Part shown: positions 25,712 to 35,832 of the stretch, piece by piece | Layout of the letters: each line of letters opens with the position of its first letter | How positions within the stretch are numbered: position 1 is the stretch's first letter | Origin: Rhodopseudomonas sp. P2A-2r | Lineage (GTDB): Bacteria > Pseudomonadota > Alphaproteobacteria > Rhizobiales > Xanthobacteraceae | DNA length: 64,000 nucleotides | Assembly (NCBI RefSeq): GCF_026015985.1 | Contig: NZ_CP110389.1 | Span: forward strand, 3,442,001-3,506,000 | Direction of reading: 5' to 3' | Program-made: the position numbers and the translations under genes | The notes under the pieces: model-generated | Seen by the model: the letters and a program-made list of their open reading frames with translations, nothing else | Told to the model about the DNA's origin: nothing | Databases searched by the model: none

Positions 25712-28700
25712 TTACTCGCCGTTGCCGAAGGCGCGTGACCACCAGCCTGCCTTGCGCGGCTGTGGGCTGGGCGCCGCTTCGGGGGCGGCGGGCGCGGAAG
25801 CAGCAGCCGGCGCCGGGGCGAGCTGCGGCGCAGCCGCGACCGGGGTCGGGGCAGACTGCGGTTCGGCCGAAGCGAAGCTGACCTTCTCGCGCACCGTGGA
25901 ACGGCGACGTGCGGCGGCCTTCTCATCGTCCTGCGAGACCGGTTCCGGCGCAGTCACGACAGGCGCAGCGGGCGCCGGCTCCGCGACAGGCGCAACTGGC
26001 GCCGGCTCGGGAGCAGACGGAGCGAACATCGGAACGGCGTCGTGACGGCTCTGTTGCTGCTCGACAGGTGACGTCACGCTATCCGCCGGGGCTTCCAATG
26101 GCTGCTGGGGCGGTGTGACGCCGTCGAAATCGGCGACAGCCTCGATTGCTTCCGACGCCGGGATCGGGCCGAGTTCATCGGAAATCGAGCCGACCAGACC
26201 CTCTTCCGGTCCGCCACGCCGACGCCGTCCACCGCGGCGACCGCGGCGGCGCGGGCGCCGTTCACCGTCAACGGGCGCATCGGCACGGGCTTCGCCGGGC
26301 TGTTCATCCGACTCGTCTTCGTCGCCTTCGCTGTCGTCGCCCACGGCTTCGAGGCCGTCAGCGTTGGTTGATGCGGCGGGAAATTCGCCGCCTTCGCGCG
26401 GTGCCGGTCCGCCTTCGCGGGCCTCGCCCGAGCGACCGCGCCGGCGCCGGCGCCGCTTGCGCTTACGCCCATCGGCATCGGTTTCGCCAGCAACGCTCTC
26501 GGAGGCGCCCTCGTCGTCGGTCAGACCTTCGGTTTCCTCGGTCTCGATTTCTGCTTCGGTCTCGAAGGATTCTTCATCCTCATAAGGCTCTTCGACCTGT
26601 ACCGGGAACGCGGCGACCTGCGCCGCAAGCACCGCCTTGGCGGCCTCCAGCGTGTGCACCTGTTCGCCGCGATCGATCACGAAGGACTGCTGACCGGCGA
26701 CGGTCGGGTCGGCGATGACAGCGAGCGTGACCTTGAAGCTGCTTTCCAGATCCCGCAGATGGGCACGCTTGTGGTTGAGCACATACAGCGCGACGTCGGT
26801 GCGGGTGCGTACGATCAGGTTATGCGTCGCGCCCTTCATCAGGATCTCTTCCAGACCGCGCAGCAATTGCAGCGCGACCGAGGACACCGAGCGAACGTGG
26901 CCGGAGCCGCCGCAATGCGGGCAGACCTCTGTGGAACTCTCCAGCACGCTGGCGCGGATGCGCTGGCGCGACATTTCGAGCAGGCCGAAATGCGAGATGC
27001 GTCCGACCTGGATGCGGGCGCGATCCTGCCGCAGGCAGTCGCTGAGCTTGCGCTCGACCGCGCGGTTGTTGCGCTTCTCGTCCATGTCGATGAAGTCGAT
27101 GACGATCAGCCCGGCGAGATCGCGCAGGCGGAGCTGACGGGCAACTTCCTCGGCGGCTTCAAGGTTGGTCTTGAGCGCGGTATCCTCGATGTGGTGCTCC
27201 TTGGTGGAGCGTCCCGAGTTGACGTCGATGGAGACCAGCGCTTCGGTCTGGTTGAGAACGATGTAGCCGCCGGACTTCAACTGCACGGTAGGTGAGAACA
27301 TCGCGTCGAGCTGGCTCTCGACACCCATCCGCGAAAACAGCGGCTGACCGTCGCGATACTGCTTCACCGCGCGGACGTTGCTCGGCATCAGCATGTGCAT
27401 GAAGTCGCGGGCCTCCTGATAGCCGGCTTCGCCGGCGACCTGGATCTCGTCGATTTCCTTGTTGTAGAGGTCGCGCAGCGAGCGCTTGATCAGCGAGCCT
27501 TCCTCGTAGACGAGGGTGGGGGCCTGCGACTTCAGCGTCATGTCGCGCACGGTTTCCCACATGCGGATCAGGTATTCGAAGTCGCGCTTGATTTCCGGCT
27601 TGGTGCGCGAAGCGCCTGCGGTGCGCAGGATGATCCCCATGCCTTCCGGCACGTCGAGATCTGAGACCACTTCCTTGAGGCGGGAGCGATCCTGCGCCGA
27701 GGTGATCTTGCGGCTGATGCCGCCGCCGCGTGCGGTGTTGGGCATCAGCACGGCGTAACGGCCGGCCAGCGACAGATAGGTGGTCAGCGCCGCGCCCTTG
27801 TTGCCGCGTTCTTCCTTGACAACCTGGACCAGCATCACCTGGCGACGCTTGATGACTTCCTGGATCTTGTACTGGCGGCGCGGACGGAATGCGCGTTCCG
27901 GCACTTCTTCCATAACGTCGTCGCCGCCGACGGATTCGACGATATCCTCTTCGGCTTCCTCGCCGTCCTCTTCGTCGTCATCGTGATCGTCGGCTTCCGA
28001 AGCAGCCGCGTGCTCTCCGGCGTGATCGTCGTGATGGGGGACGTCTTCGGCATAAGCAGCGTTCTCGGCCGCATGCGCGTCGCTGTGATGCTCGTCATGG
28101 CCGTGATCGTCATGCGCATGGTCGTGCGCGTGATCGTCGTGAGCGACAGCAACCACCGGCTGCGGTTCGGCAACGGCGTCCGGCGCGATGCCGGCCGATA
28201 CCGGCTGGTCCGGATGAATCTCGGAGGAGGGCGTCTCGACGGCCGACGCCTCGGAGACAGCAGCCTCCGGCGCGACCTGCGCGTGAGCCTCATGGTCATG
28301 GTCGCCAACGGCGTGGCCCAGGGCCTGCTCGCCTTCGACATGGTCGTGCGCGTGGCTGTGCTCATGGTCGTCATGATCATGATGCTCGCCGTCGGCGACG
28401 TGATGGCCGGCGTCGTGGGCATGGTCATGTTCGCCGTCATGCGACACGAATGCGGGATCGCGCGGCTGTTCGGCCTGCGACGGATCCAGGCTGGCACCGG
28501 CGACGACGTCGCTCTGCACACGATCGCTGCTGCCGCGACGGCGCGAATTGCGGTGCCGCGGGCGCTTGCGGTTGGAGCGGTTCTCAGTCTCTTCCTCGGC
28601 TTCGCGATGGGCGCGTTCGTCGGCCTCGATCAGCGCCTGACGGTCGGCGACCGGGATCTGGTAATAGTCGGGGTGGATTTCGCTGAAGGCCAGGAAGCCA

Positions 28701-28897
28701 TGGCGATTGCCGCCGTATTCGATGAAGGCGGCCTGCAGGGACGGTTCGACCCGGGTGACCTTGGCGAGATAGATGTTGCCGCGAAGCTGCTTGCGCTGGG
28801 CGGTTTCGAAATCAAACTCTTCGACGCGATTGCCGCGAACCACGACAACCCGGGTCTCTTCCGGGTGGGTAGCATCGATCAACATTTTGTTTGGCAT
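25712..28897 (-). CDS. rne: Ribonuclease E/G with large S1-domain insertion
   Basis: Endoribonuclease for mRNA decay and rRNA processing, 1061 residues. The start MPNKMLIDATHPEETRV at 28897 is the conserved alphaproteobacterial N-terminus; the open frame further upstream is not homologous. The S1 domain (residues about 35-90) is interrupted by an insertion to about residue 335, including a very His/Asp-rich stretch (153-305, about 33 His). The catalytic region shows VSIDVNSGRST and LIVIDFIDMDEKRNN with the Mg-binding Asp residues, and the zinc link CPHCGGSG. The C-terminal third is a low-complexity Arg/Glu/Ala/Pro scaffold (KRKRRRRRRGRSG), the likely degradosome platform. It is transcribed alone, divergent from the amidase gene. 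Confidence 0.95.
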   Translation of the reverse strand: MPNKMLIDATHPEETRVVVVRGNRVEEFDFETAQRKQLRGNIYLAKVTRVEPSLQAAFIEYGGNRHGFLAFSEIHPDYYQIPVADRQALIEADERAHREAEEETENRSNRKRPRHRNSRRRGSSDRVQSDVVAGASLDPSQAEQPRDPAFVSHDGEHDHAHDAGHHVADGEHHDHDDHEHSHAHDHVEGEQALGHAVGDHDHEAHAQVAPEAAVSEASAVETPSSEIHPDQPVSAGIAPDAVAEPQPVVAVAHDDHAHDHAHDDHGHDEHHSDAHAAENAAYAEDVPHHDDHAGEHAAASEADDHDDDEEDGEEAEEDIVESVGGDDVMEEVPERAFRPRRQYKIQEVIKRRQVMLVQVVKEERGNKGAALTTYLSLAGRYAVLMPNTARGGGISRKITSAQDRSRLKEVVSDLDVPEGMGIILRTAGASRTKPEIKRDFEYLIRMWETVRDMTLKSQAPTLVYEEGSLIKRSLRDLYNKEIDEIQVAGEAGYQEARDFMHMLMPSNVRAVKQYRDGQPLFSRMGVESQLDAMFSPTVQLKSGGYIVLNQTEALVSIDVNSGRSTKEHHIEDTALKTNLEAAEEVARQLRLRDLAGLIVIDFIDMDEKRNNRAVERKLSDCLRQDRARIQVGRISHFGLLEMSRQRIRASVLESSTEVCPHCGGSGHVRSVSSVALQLLRGLEEILMKGATHNLIVRTRTDVALYVLNHKRAHLRDLESSFKVTLAVIADPTVAGQQSFVIDRGEQVHTLEAAKAVLAAQVAAFPVQVEEPYEDEESFETEAEIETEETEGLTDDEGASESVAGETDADGRKRKRRRRRRGRSGEAREGGPAPREGGEFPAASTNADGLEAVGDDSEGDEDESDEQPGEARADAPVDGERRPRRRGRRGGRRRRGGPEEGLVGSISDELGPIPASEAIEAVADFDGVTPPQQPLEAPADSVTSPVEQQQSRHDAVPMFAPSAPEPAPVAPVAEPAPAAPVVTAPEPVSQDDEKAAARRRSTVREKVSFASAEPQSAPTPVAAAPQLAPAPAAASAPAAPEAAPSPQPRKAGWWSRAFGNGE

Positions 28898-29587
28898 TTG
28901 GGGACTCTTGACGGCGGAGGGCGCGCGTGGCGGCAAGCGCGGAGCGCGCAGCCGGGTGACGCAACGGTCCACCTGATTCGGGGGTGAAAGGAAGGCCGAA
29001 ACGCAACCCGGGGCGCCGTACCGAACGCGAACCCAGTGCAGGGCGACGCGCGAGGCGATTGGCTCGCATCGGCGCATTCCTCACTTGGGTCTCGGTCGGC
29101 AACACAGTCTGGCGCATCAAGCGTCGGCCCGTCTGAACAGGGGGCGGCAAAGGCGCCGCCTTTTGGCGCTGACGGTACCGGCGCGGCGCCAAGGCGCTCG
29201 CCGGCTATCGCATATTCCGCCCGAAAGGCCGGAATAACCGGTTATGAAGTGTCTAAAGCCGCCCCTGAGCAATAAGTGACCTGGGAACGGACGCCGCTCG
29301 GGCTAGAACCGCCACTCCTGATCAGCCGCGCGCTGCGCTGGCCGTGGAGCGGATCGGGAGGACGCATGGACCTCAATCGAGGACCAAACGCTGCACCGGG
29401 AGGCTGGACGCGACATAACCGGGAGTCTAAGTCGTCAGCCACTCATACATACGAGGATCGCCTGCCGCATGCAAGAGAAGCGTCACAAGCCTGCAACAGT
29501 CAGGCTTATTCGGCGGGCTGGGCTTAAGCTTCAATTAACCGTGCCGTCCTATTGCGGTAAGGAGGGCTGCTCGGAGGCAGGGATTCG
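28898..29587 (-). other. Long divergent intergenic region between rne and the amidase gene
   Basis: 690 bases without a recognisable gene. Long untranslated leaders upstream of rne are known in other bacteria, where they allow feedback control by RNase E, so this may be leader sequence; that is inference. A perfect 12-base palindrome ATAACCGGTTAT lies at 29234-29245, and GC-rich inverted segments (GGCGCC, CGGCGCGGCGCC) lie around 29150-29200. GGAGG at 29573-29577 belongs to the amidase gene. Confidence 0.45.
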
Positions 29588-30862
29588 TTGGCGAGCCTAA
29601 CAAACCACATCCAATTGTTCAGCGCGGTGCTGGTGAGCGCCGCTGTACTCTTTGGTGGGTATTCAAATACCGCCCGCGCAGCGGAGGAAACCACGGCCGC
29701 CATCGGCCCGGTGTTTCCGGTTGCCTCTGACGTCCGGATTGCCGGCGACGACAAGCAGACCCGTTTTATCCTCGATCTCGACAAGAAAATCCCGATTCGG
29801 GCGTTTGCGCTGGCCGATCCCTATCGCGTGGTGGTCGACCTGCCGCAAGTGACCTTCCGCCTCGATTCAGGCGCCGGAACTGCCGCCCGTGGGCTCATCA
29901 AGGCGTTCCGCTACGGCCTCGTGATGCCTGGCGGATCACGCATTGTGTTCGACCTCAACGGTCCCGCGAAGATCAAGAGCGCCTATGCGCTCGATCCGGC
30001 CAACGGCCAGCCGGCCCGGCTGGTGGTCGAACTCGAATCGGTGGACCGCGCGACATTCGATCAGGCGTTGGCGGCAGACGGCCGCTCGGAATTGCGGCCG
30101 GCGATCGAGACGACCGCGGTAGTCACGCGCGCTGCGGCGCCCAACTCTGCGCCGGATACGCGGCCGGTGGTGGTGATCGATCCCGGTCATGGCGGCATCG
30201 ACAACGGCACCCAGGCCGGAACGGAAACCGAGAAGAGCCTGGTGCTCAGCTTCGGGCTTGCGCTGCGCGATCGCATCGAAAAGGCCGGCAAGTATCGGGT
30301 CGTGATGACCCGCACCGACGACACCTTCATCCCGCTCAACGACCGGGTGAAGATCGGACGCAACCAGTCTGCGGCGCTGTTCGTCTCGATCCATGCCGAC
30401 GCATTGCCGCGCGGGGAGGGCGATGCCCAGGGCGCCACGATCTATACCCTGTCCGATCGCGCATCCGACGCCGAGGCTGAACGGCTCGCGGACTCCGAGA
30501 ACAAGGCCGACGCCATCGGCGGCGTCAACCTGACCGAAGAGCCGACCGACGTCGCTGACATCCTGATCGATCTGGCCCAGCGTGAGACGCGAACCTTCTC
30601 CAACCATCTTGCCCGCCTTCTGGTTGGCGAGATGAAGAATACCGCGCGGATGCACAAGCACCCGCTGAAGTCGGCCGGTTTCCGCGTCCTCAAGGCGCCC
30701 GATGTGCCGTCGGTGCTGATCGAGCTGGGCTATGTCTCGAACAAGGCCGACCTGCAGCAGCTGGTGTCGGAAAGCTGGCGTTCCAAGACGGTGGGGGCGA
30801 TAGCGCAGGCGATCGACGCCTTCTTTGCCCGCCGGGTCGTCTCGGCCGTGCCGGCAAACTGA
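29588..30862 (+). CDS. N-acetylmuramoyl-L-alanine amidase (AmiC-like, AMIN + Amidase_3)
   Basis: Periplasmic zinc amidase that cleaves the stem peptide from peptidoglycan during cell separation; 424 residues. A TTG start has GGAGG 10 bases upstream. A signal sequence (LFSAVLVSAAVLFGG, then ARAAEE) is followed by an AMIN domain (about residues 40-160, with FILDLDKKIPIRAFAL and VFDLNGPAKI). The catalytic Amidase_3 domain includes VVIDPGHGGIDNGT (His ligand), the SLVLSFGLALRD Glu region, FVSIHADALP and a late VLIELGYVSNKAD Glu. A PBP gene and prfB follow on the same strand, a conserved alphaproteobacterial order. Confidence 0.92.
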   Translation: MASLTNHIQLFSAVLVSAAVLFGGYSNTARAAEETTAAIGPVFPVASDVRIAGDDKQTRFILDLDKKIPIRAFALADPYRVVVDLPQVTFRLDSGAGTAARGLIKAFRYGLVMPGGSRIVFDLNGPAKIKSAYALDPANGQPARLVVELESVDRATFDQALAADGRSELRPAIETTAVVTRAAAPNSAPDTRPVVVIDPGHGGIDNGTQAGTETEKSLVLSFGLALRDRIEKAGKYRVVMTRTDDTFIPLNDRVKIGRNQSAALFVSIHADALPRGEGDAQGATIYTLSDRASDAEAERLADSENKADAIGGVNLTEEPTDVADILIDLAQRETRTFSNHLARLLVGEMKNTARMHKHPLKSAGFRVLKAPDVPSVLIELGYVSNKADLQQLVSESWRSKTVGAIAQAIDAFFARRVVSAVPAN

Positions 30863-31066
30863 AATAGGGAAGCCTTTCAAGGGTGAAAGCCCTAGTTTGG
30901 CCACAGCGGCAGCTTTATAGAAAACGATGTCGGCCGTCAGAATCGGTCCAGCGCGGCGGGCGCCGTGCCTGTTGCGCGGTCTGGCGGAATATGGCTGCCG
31001 ACCTCACGCCTAAGACAGTCGCCGTATGATACAATGCGGCCCAGAGATTAAAACGGATCTTCGATA

Positions 31067-33558
31067 ATGCGTCTGCTGGTGCGGTTTTGGGTTTCTTGTT
31101 CGCCGCCGGAACGGTCTTGTTCCTGGTGGGCGTGGCCGCCGCCGCCGGCATGATCTGGCATTACTCGAAGGACCTGCCGGATTATTCCCAGCTTCAGGAT
31201 TACGAGCCACCGGTGATGACCCGGGTGCACGCCGCCGACGGCGCGCTGCTGGGCGAGTACTCCAAGGAGCGGCGGCTCTATCTGCCGATCCAGGCGGTGC
31301 CGAAGCTGGTCATCAACGCCTTCCTTGCCGCCGAGGACAAGAATTTCTATGAGCACGGCGGCATCGATTACACCGGCATGGCCCGCGCGGCGGTGCTGTA
31401 TGCGCAGAACTTCGGCTCCAACCGCCGCCCGCAGGGCGCCTCCACCATCACCCAGCAGGTCGCGAAAAACTTCCTGCTGACCAACGAGGTCTCCTTCACC
31501 CGCAAGATCAAGGAAGCCCTGCTGGCGATGCGCATCGAGCGCACCTATTCCAAGGACAAGATCCTCGAACTGTACCTCAACGAGATCTATCTCGGCCTCG
31601 GCGCTTACGGCATCGCTGCGGCGTCGCTGGTCTACTTCGACAAGTCGGTCAACGAGCTGACGGTTTCGGAAGCGGCCTATCTGGCGGCGCTGCCCAAGGC
31701 GCCGTCGTCCCTGCATCCTATCAAGAACCGCGACCGTGCCATCGAACGCCGCAACTACGTGATCGACCGGCTGCTGGAGAACGGCTGGATCAAGCAGGCC
31801 GATGCCGAGAAGGCGCGCAAGGATGTGCTGACCGTCACCAGCCGCACCAATGCCGCGCACATCTTCGCCGGCGAGTATTTCGCCGAGGAAGTCCGCCGCG
31901 ACATCTTCGAGCGTTACGGCGAAAAGAAACTCTATGAAGGTGGCCTCTCGGTCCGGACGACGCTGGACCCGAAGCTTCAGGTGATGGCGCGCAAGACCAT
32001 GACCAACGGTCTCATCGCTTACGACGAGGCCCATGGCTGGCGCGGCGCTTCCAACAAGCTCGATATCAGCGGCGACTGGGGCGTGAAGCTCGCCGAGGTC
32101 AAGTCGCTGAACGATATTGCGCCATGGAAGCTGGCGGTCGTGCTGGACGTCAGCGATCAGTCGGCGCGGATCGGGTTTCAGCCCGGGCGCGAGCTCGGCG
32201 GCGCCGTGCTCAAGGACCGCCAGACCGGCAACCTGACGCTGGAAGGTGTCCGGTGGGCCAGGCCGGCGGCGGGACCGATGAGGGGCAAGACGCCCACCGC
32301 GGTGTCGCAGGTGCTGAACCCCGGCGACATCATCTACGTCGATCCGTTGCTGACCAAGGAAGGCACGCCCGTAGAAGGCCAGTATCGCTTGCGGCAGTAT
32401 CCGGAAGTGTCCGGCGCCATGGTGGCGATGGATCCGTGGACCGGTCGCGTGCTGGCCATGGTCGGCGGCTTCTCGTTCGACCAGAGCCAGTTCAACCGTG
32501 CCACGCAGGCCTATCGGCAGCCCGGCTCCTCGTTCAAGCCGCTGGTCTATTCAGCGGCTATGGATAATGGCTACACGCCGTCGACCGTGGTGGTCGATGC
32601 GCCGCTCGAGATCGATCAGGGGCAGGGCGCCGGCGTCTGGCGTCCGGACAACTATTCGAGCGGCAAGTATCTCGGCCCGACCACATTGCGCAACGCGCTG
32701 ATGCGCTCGCTCAACACGGTGACCGTGCGGCTGGCGCAGGACATCGGCATGCCGCTGATCGGCGAATACGCCAAGCGGTTTGGCGTTTATGACGAATTGC
32801 CGAACTACCTGTCCTATGCGCTGGGTGCCGGTGAAACCACCGTGATGCGGATGGTGACGGCCTATTCGATGTTCGCCAATGGCGGCAAGCGGGTGAAGTC
32901 GACGCTGATCGACCGCATCCAGGATCGTTACGGCCACACCATCTTCAAGCACGACGCTCGCGAATGCCGCGGCTGTGACGCCCCTGACGGCTGGAAGAAC
33001 CAGCCTGAGCCGCAACTGGTCGACCGGCGCGAGCAGGTGCTGGATGCCATGACTGCCTACCAGATCACGTCGATGATGGAAGGTGTTGTGCAGGGCGGAA
33101 CCGCGACTGTGATGCGGGATGTCGGCAAGCCGATCGCCGGCAAGACCGGAACCACCAACGACGCCAAGGATGCTTGGTTCATCGGCTTTTCTCCGGATGT
33201 CGTGATCGGTCTTTATGTCGGTTACGACAAGCCGCGCAGCCTCGGCGCCAAGGCGACCGGCGGCGGCCTTGCAGCGCCGATCGCGCGCGACTTCATGAAG
33301 CTGGCGCTGGCCGACAAGCCGGCGGTGCCGTTCCGCGTGCCGGCCGGAATCAAGCTGATCCGCGTCGATGCCAAGACCGGTATGCGCGCCGGTCCGGGCG
33401 ATACGGGGCGCACGATCCTCGAGGCCTTCAAGCCGGGTACCGCGCCGCCTGACAATTACTCGGTGATCGGCGTTGCCGATGCCGACGGCCGCTCGTTGCA
33501 GGTTTCGCCCGATGCCGACCGTACCATCCTGCGCTCGGGCACGGGCGGGCTGTATTGA
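31067..33558 (+). CDS. mrcA: Class A penicillin-binding protein 1A (frame broken at 31085-31088)
   Basis: Bifunctional peptidoglycan synthase, 830 residues after repair. A membrane anchor (GFLFAAGTVLFLVGVAAAAG) is followed by the GT51 glycosyltransferase with EDKNFYEHGGIDYTG, GASTITQQVAKN and ELYLNEIYLG. The transpeptidase has SSFK (SxxK, in PGSSFKPLVYS), SLN (in MRSLNTVTV) and KTGTTNDAKD. ATG 31067 begins MRLLVRF in one frame and the body GFLFAAG continues in another; restoring one T to TTTT at 31085-31088 fuses them as MRLLVRFLGFLF. It is followed by prfB. Loss of this gene would be costly, so the break is probably an assembly error. Confidence 0.92.
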
Positions 33559-33644
33559 TCCGAAGGCGATTGCGCTTTCGAGCGCCCGCCGCTACACCCC
33601 GGACATCGTACGAAGCGCGGCGTTTGCCGCAGACGTGAGACAAG

Positions 33645-34782
33645 ATGCGCCCAGAATTCGAACGCCTCGTTGAAGAGATCAAGCAGTCAGTCGGGCTGCT
33701 GAGGAGGCATCTTTGACGTCGATGCATCCACGGCACGCCTCGAAGAGCTGAACAAGCTCGCTGAAGATCCCAACCTCTGGAACGATCCCCAGAAAGCCCA
33801 GAAGCTGATGCAGGAGCGGACCTCGTTGGAGGATTCGCTCACCGGCATCGGCCGCGTCATGCGCGAGCTCGATGACAACGTCGAGATGATCGAACTCGGC
33901 GAGGCCGAGGGCGATGAAGGCGTCGTGACCGAGGCCGAGAACGCGCTGAGGGCCCTGAAGAAGGAAGTCGCGCGACGCGAGCTGGAAGCGCTGCTCGGCG
34001 GCGAGGCTGATCGCTTCGACTCCTATCTCGAAGTCCACGCCGGAGCCGGCGGCACCGAGAGCCAGGACTGGGCCAATATCCTGCTGCGCATGTACACGCG
34101 CTGGGCCGAGAAGCACGGCTTCAAGGTCGAATATCTCGAAGAGACAGCGGGCGAAGAAGCCGGTATCAAATCCGCGACCATCCAGATCTCCGGCCACAAT
34201 GCCTATGGCTGGCTGAAGACCGAGGCCGGCGTTCATCGGCTGGTGCGCATCTCGCCGTTCGATTCCAATGCGCGGCGGCACACTTCGTTCTCGTCGGTGG
34301 CGATCTTCCCGGTGGTCGACAACACCATCAAGATCGACATCAACGAATCCGATGTCCGCGTCGATACGATGCGGTCGGGCGGGGCCGGCGGCCAGCACGT
34401 CAACAAGACCGAATCCGCGGTGCGCCTCACCCATATTCCGTCGGGCGTTGCCGTGGTCTGTCAGGCCGGCCGCTCCCAGCACAAGAACAAGGCTCAGGCC
34501 TGGGACATGCTGCGCGCGCGGCTCTACGAGATCGAGCTGAAGAAGCGCGAGGCGCAGGCCGCCGCCGATCAGGCCGCCAAGACCGAGATCGGCTGGGGCC
34601 ACCAGATCCGCTCGTACGTGCTGCAGCCCTATCAGATGGTGAAGGACCTGCGTACCGGCGTGCAGACTTCGGACACGTCCGGCGTGCTGGACGGCGATCT
34701 CGATGAGTTCATGGCCGCGACACTGGCCCAGCGCGCCTTCGGCACGTCGCCGGGGGCCGGCGCCATCGACGACGTGGACTAG
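33645..34782 (+). CDS. prfB: Peptide chain release factor 2 with programmed +1 frameshift
   Basis: RF2 terminates translation at UGA/UAA. ATG 33645 starts [14 protein letters not shown]; 23 codons on, the frame hits TGA (33714-33716) preceded by CTT and AGGAGG, the classic RF2 autoregulatory frameshift. A +1 shift continues as [14 protein letters not shown] to the 34782 stop, giving 378 residues, the normal RF2 length. The stop-recognising SPF tripeptide lies in VRISPFDSN and the catalytic GGQ in [10 protein letters not shown]. The shift falls when RF2 is abundant, so expression is self-limiting (established for the family). Confidence 0.96.
33702..33717 (+). promoter_or_regulatory. RF2 programmed +1 frameshift signal
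   Basis: An internal Shine-Dalgarno AGGAGG (33702-33707), three bases (CAT), then the slippery CTT-TGA-C (33711-33717). Spacing and bases match the known bacterial RF2 recoding signal. The stop here is functional, not a mutation. Confidence 0.95.
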
Positions 34783-34784
34783 TC

Positions 34785-35669
34785 GTGGCGCGCGTTGCGT
34801 TCGTTGGTCTCGGTCGCATGGGCCATGGCATGGCCGGCCGCTATCTCGACGCCGGCTTCCATGTTGCCATCTGGAATCGCAGCGAAGCCAAGGCAGGCGA
34901 TCTGATTGCCCGCGGTGCGCGCTGGGCCTCTTCGCCTGCGGATGCGGCCGAGGGGGCCGACGCCATCGTCACCATGGTGGCCGACGATCAGGCGTCACAG
35001 ACGGTTTGGCTCGGCAGCGATGGCGCAGCGCGCACTGCAAGACCGGGTGCGCTGGCGATCGAGTGCTCCACCGTGTCCTATCAGCATGCGCTCGATCTCA
35101 GCCGCGATTTGCGCACCCGCGGGTTGGTCTACGTCGACAGCCCGGTCACCGGCCTGCCGGATGCCGCCGCCAGCGGAGCGCTGACCTTGCTGGTCGGTGC
35201 GGACCTCTCCGATCTGGCATTGGCGCGGCCATATCTGACGCCGATCGGCTCGACGATCCGGCATTTCGGTCCAGTCGGCGCGGGGACCGTCTACAAGCTG
35301 ATCAATAACCTGATGGGTGCCATCCAGATCGCTGGCCTGGCCGAAGGCCTCGCCATTGCCGAGCAGGCCGGGCTCGACATGACACTGGTGCTGGACTGCA
35401 TTGCCCAGGGCGTCACGGCGAGCCCGCAGGTCTTGCGTCACGCGCCGCGTATGGTGGCGCGCAATTTTTCCGACGCGACCTTTACCGCGGCGCTTCGCCA
35501 CAAGGATGCGGCCTACGCGGTTGCGCTGGCCGAGGCGCTGCTGCCGGATGCGCCGATGGGGCGTGCTGCGGTGCAAGCCTATGACAAGGCCAAGGCTTTT
35601 GCGCCGGATGAAGACGAAGGCAAGATGATTGAGCTCGTATCGCGCCGCAAAAGCGAGACGTCGAAATAG
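34785..35669 (+). CDS. NAD(P)-dependent beta-hydroxyacid dehydrogenase (HIBADH family)
   Basis: 294-residue cytoplasmic oxidoreductase. The N-terminal Rossmann fold begins FVGLGRMGHGMAGRYLDAG. The substrate signature DSPVTGLPDAAASGALTLLVG follows in the middle, and the catalytic lysine lies in GAGTVYKLINNLM in the helical C-terminal domain. This pattern covers 3-hydroxyisobutyrate, tartronate-semialdehyde and related dehydrogenases; the particular hydroxyacid is not clear. A GTG start lies 2 bases after the prfB stop, so it is probably read on the same transcript, though the functional link is obscure. Confidence 0.88.
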   Translation: MARVAFVGLGRMGHGMAGRYLDAGFHVAIWNRSEAKAGDLIARGARWASSPADAAEGADAIVTMVADDQASQTVWLGSDGAARTARPGALAIECSTVSYQHALDLSRDLRTRGLVYVDSPVTGLPDAAASGALTLLVGADLSDLALARPYLTPIGSTIRHFGPVGAGTVYKLINNLMGAIQIAGLAEGLAIAEQAGLDMTLVLDCIAQGVTASPQVLRHAPRMVARNFSDATFTAALRHKDAAYAVALAEALLPDAPMGRAAVQAYDKAKAFAPDEDEGKMIELVSRRKSETSK

Positions 35670-35832
35670 CGCAGCGACAGTGTGACGGCGTTGCGACAGC
35701 AATACCTTGTTTCGCCGCCTTTTCTTCCACCTCATCGCCGGTATGATGGACAGGCCGGAACCCGCAGCGGGCCGCTGGCTTGTACTGGCGTCGCATGGTG
35801 CGACGACAAGATTCAATCATCACGGGGGCGTC

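Noticed and set aside
33645..33716. prfB as a pseudogene because of an early TGA
   Set aside because: The stop sits in a complete RF2 programmed-frameshift signal, and the +1 frame continues to a full-length RF2.
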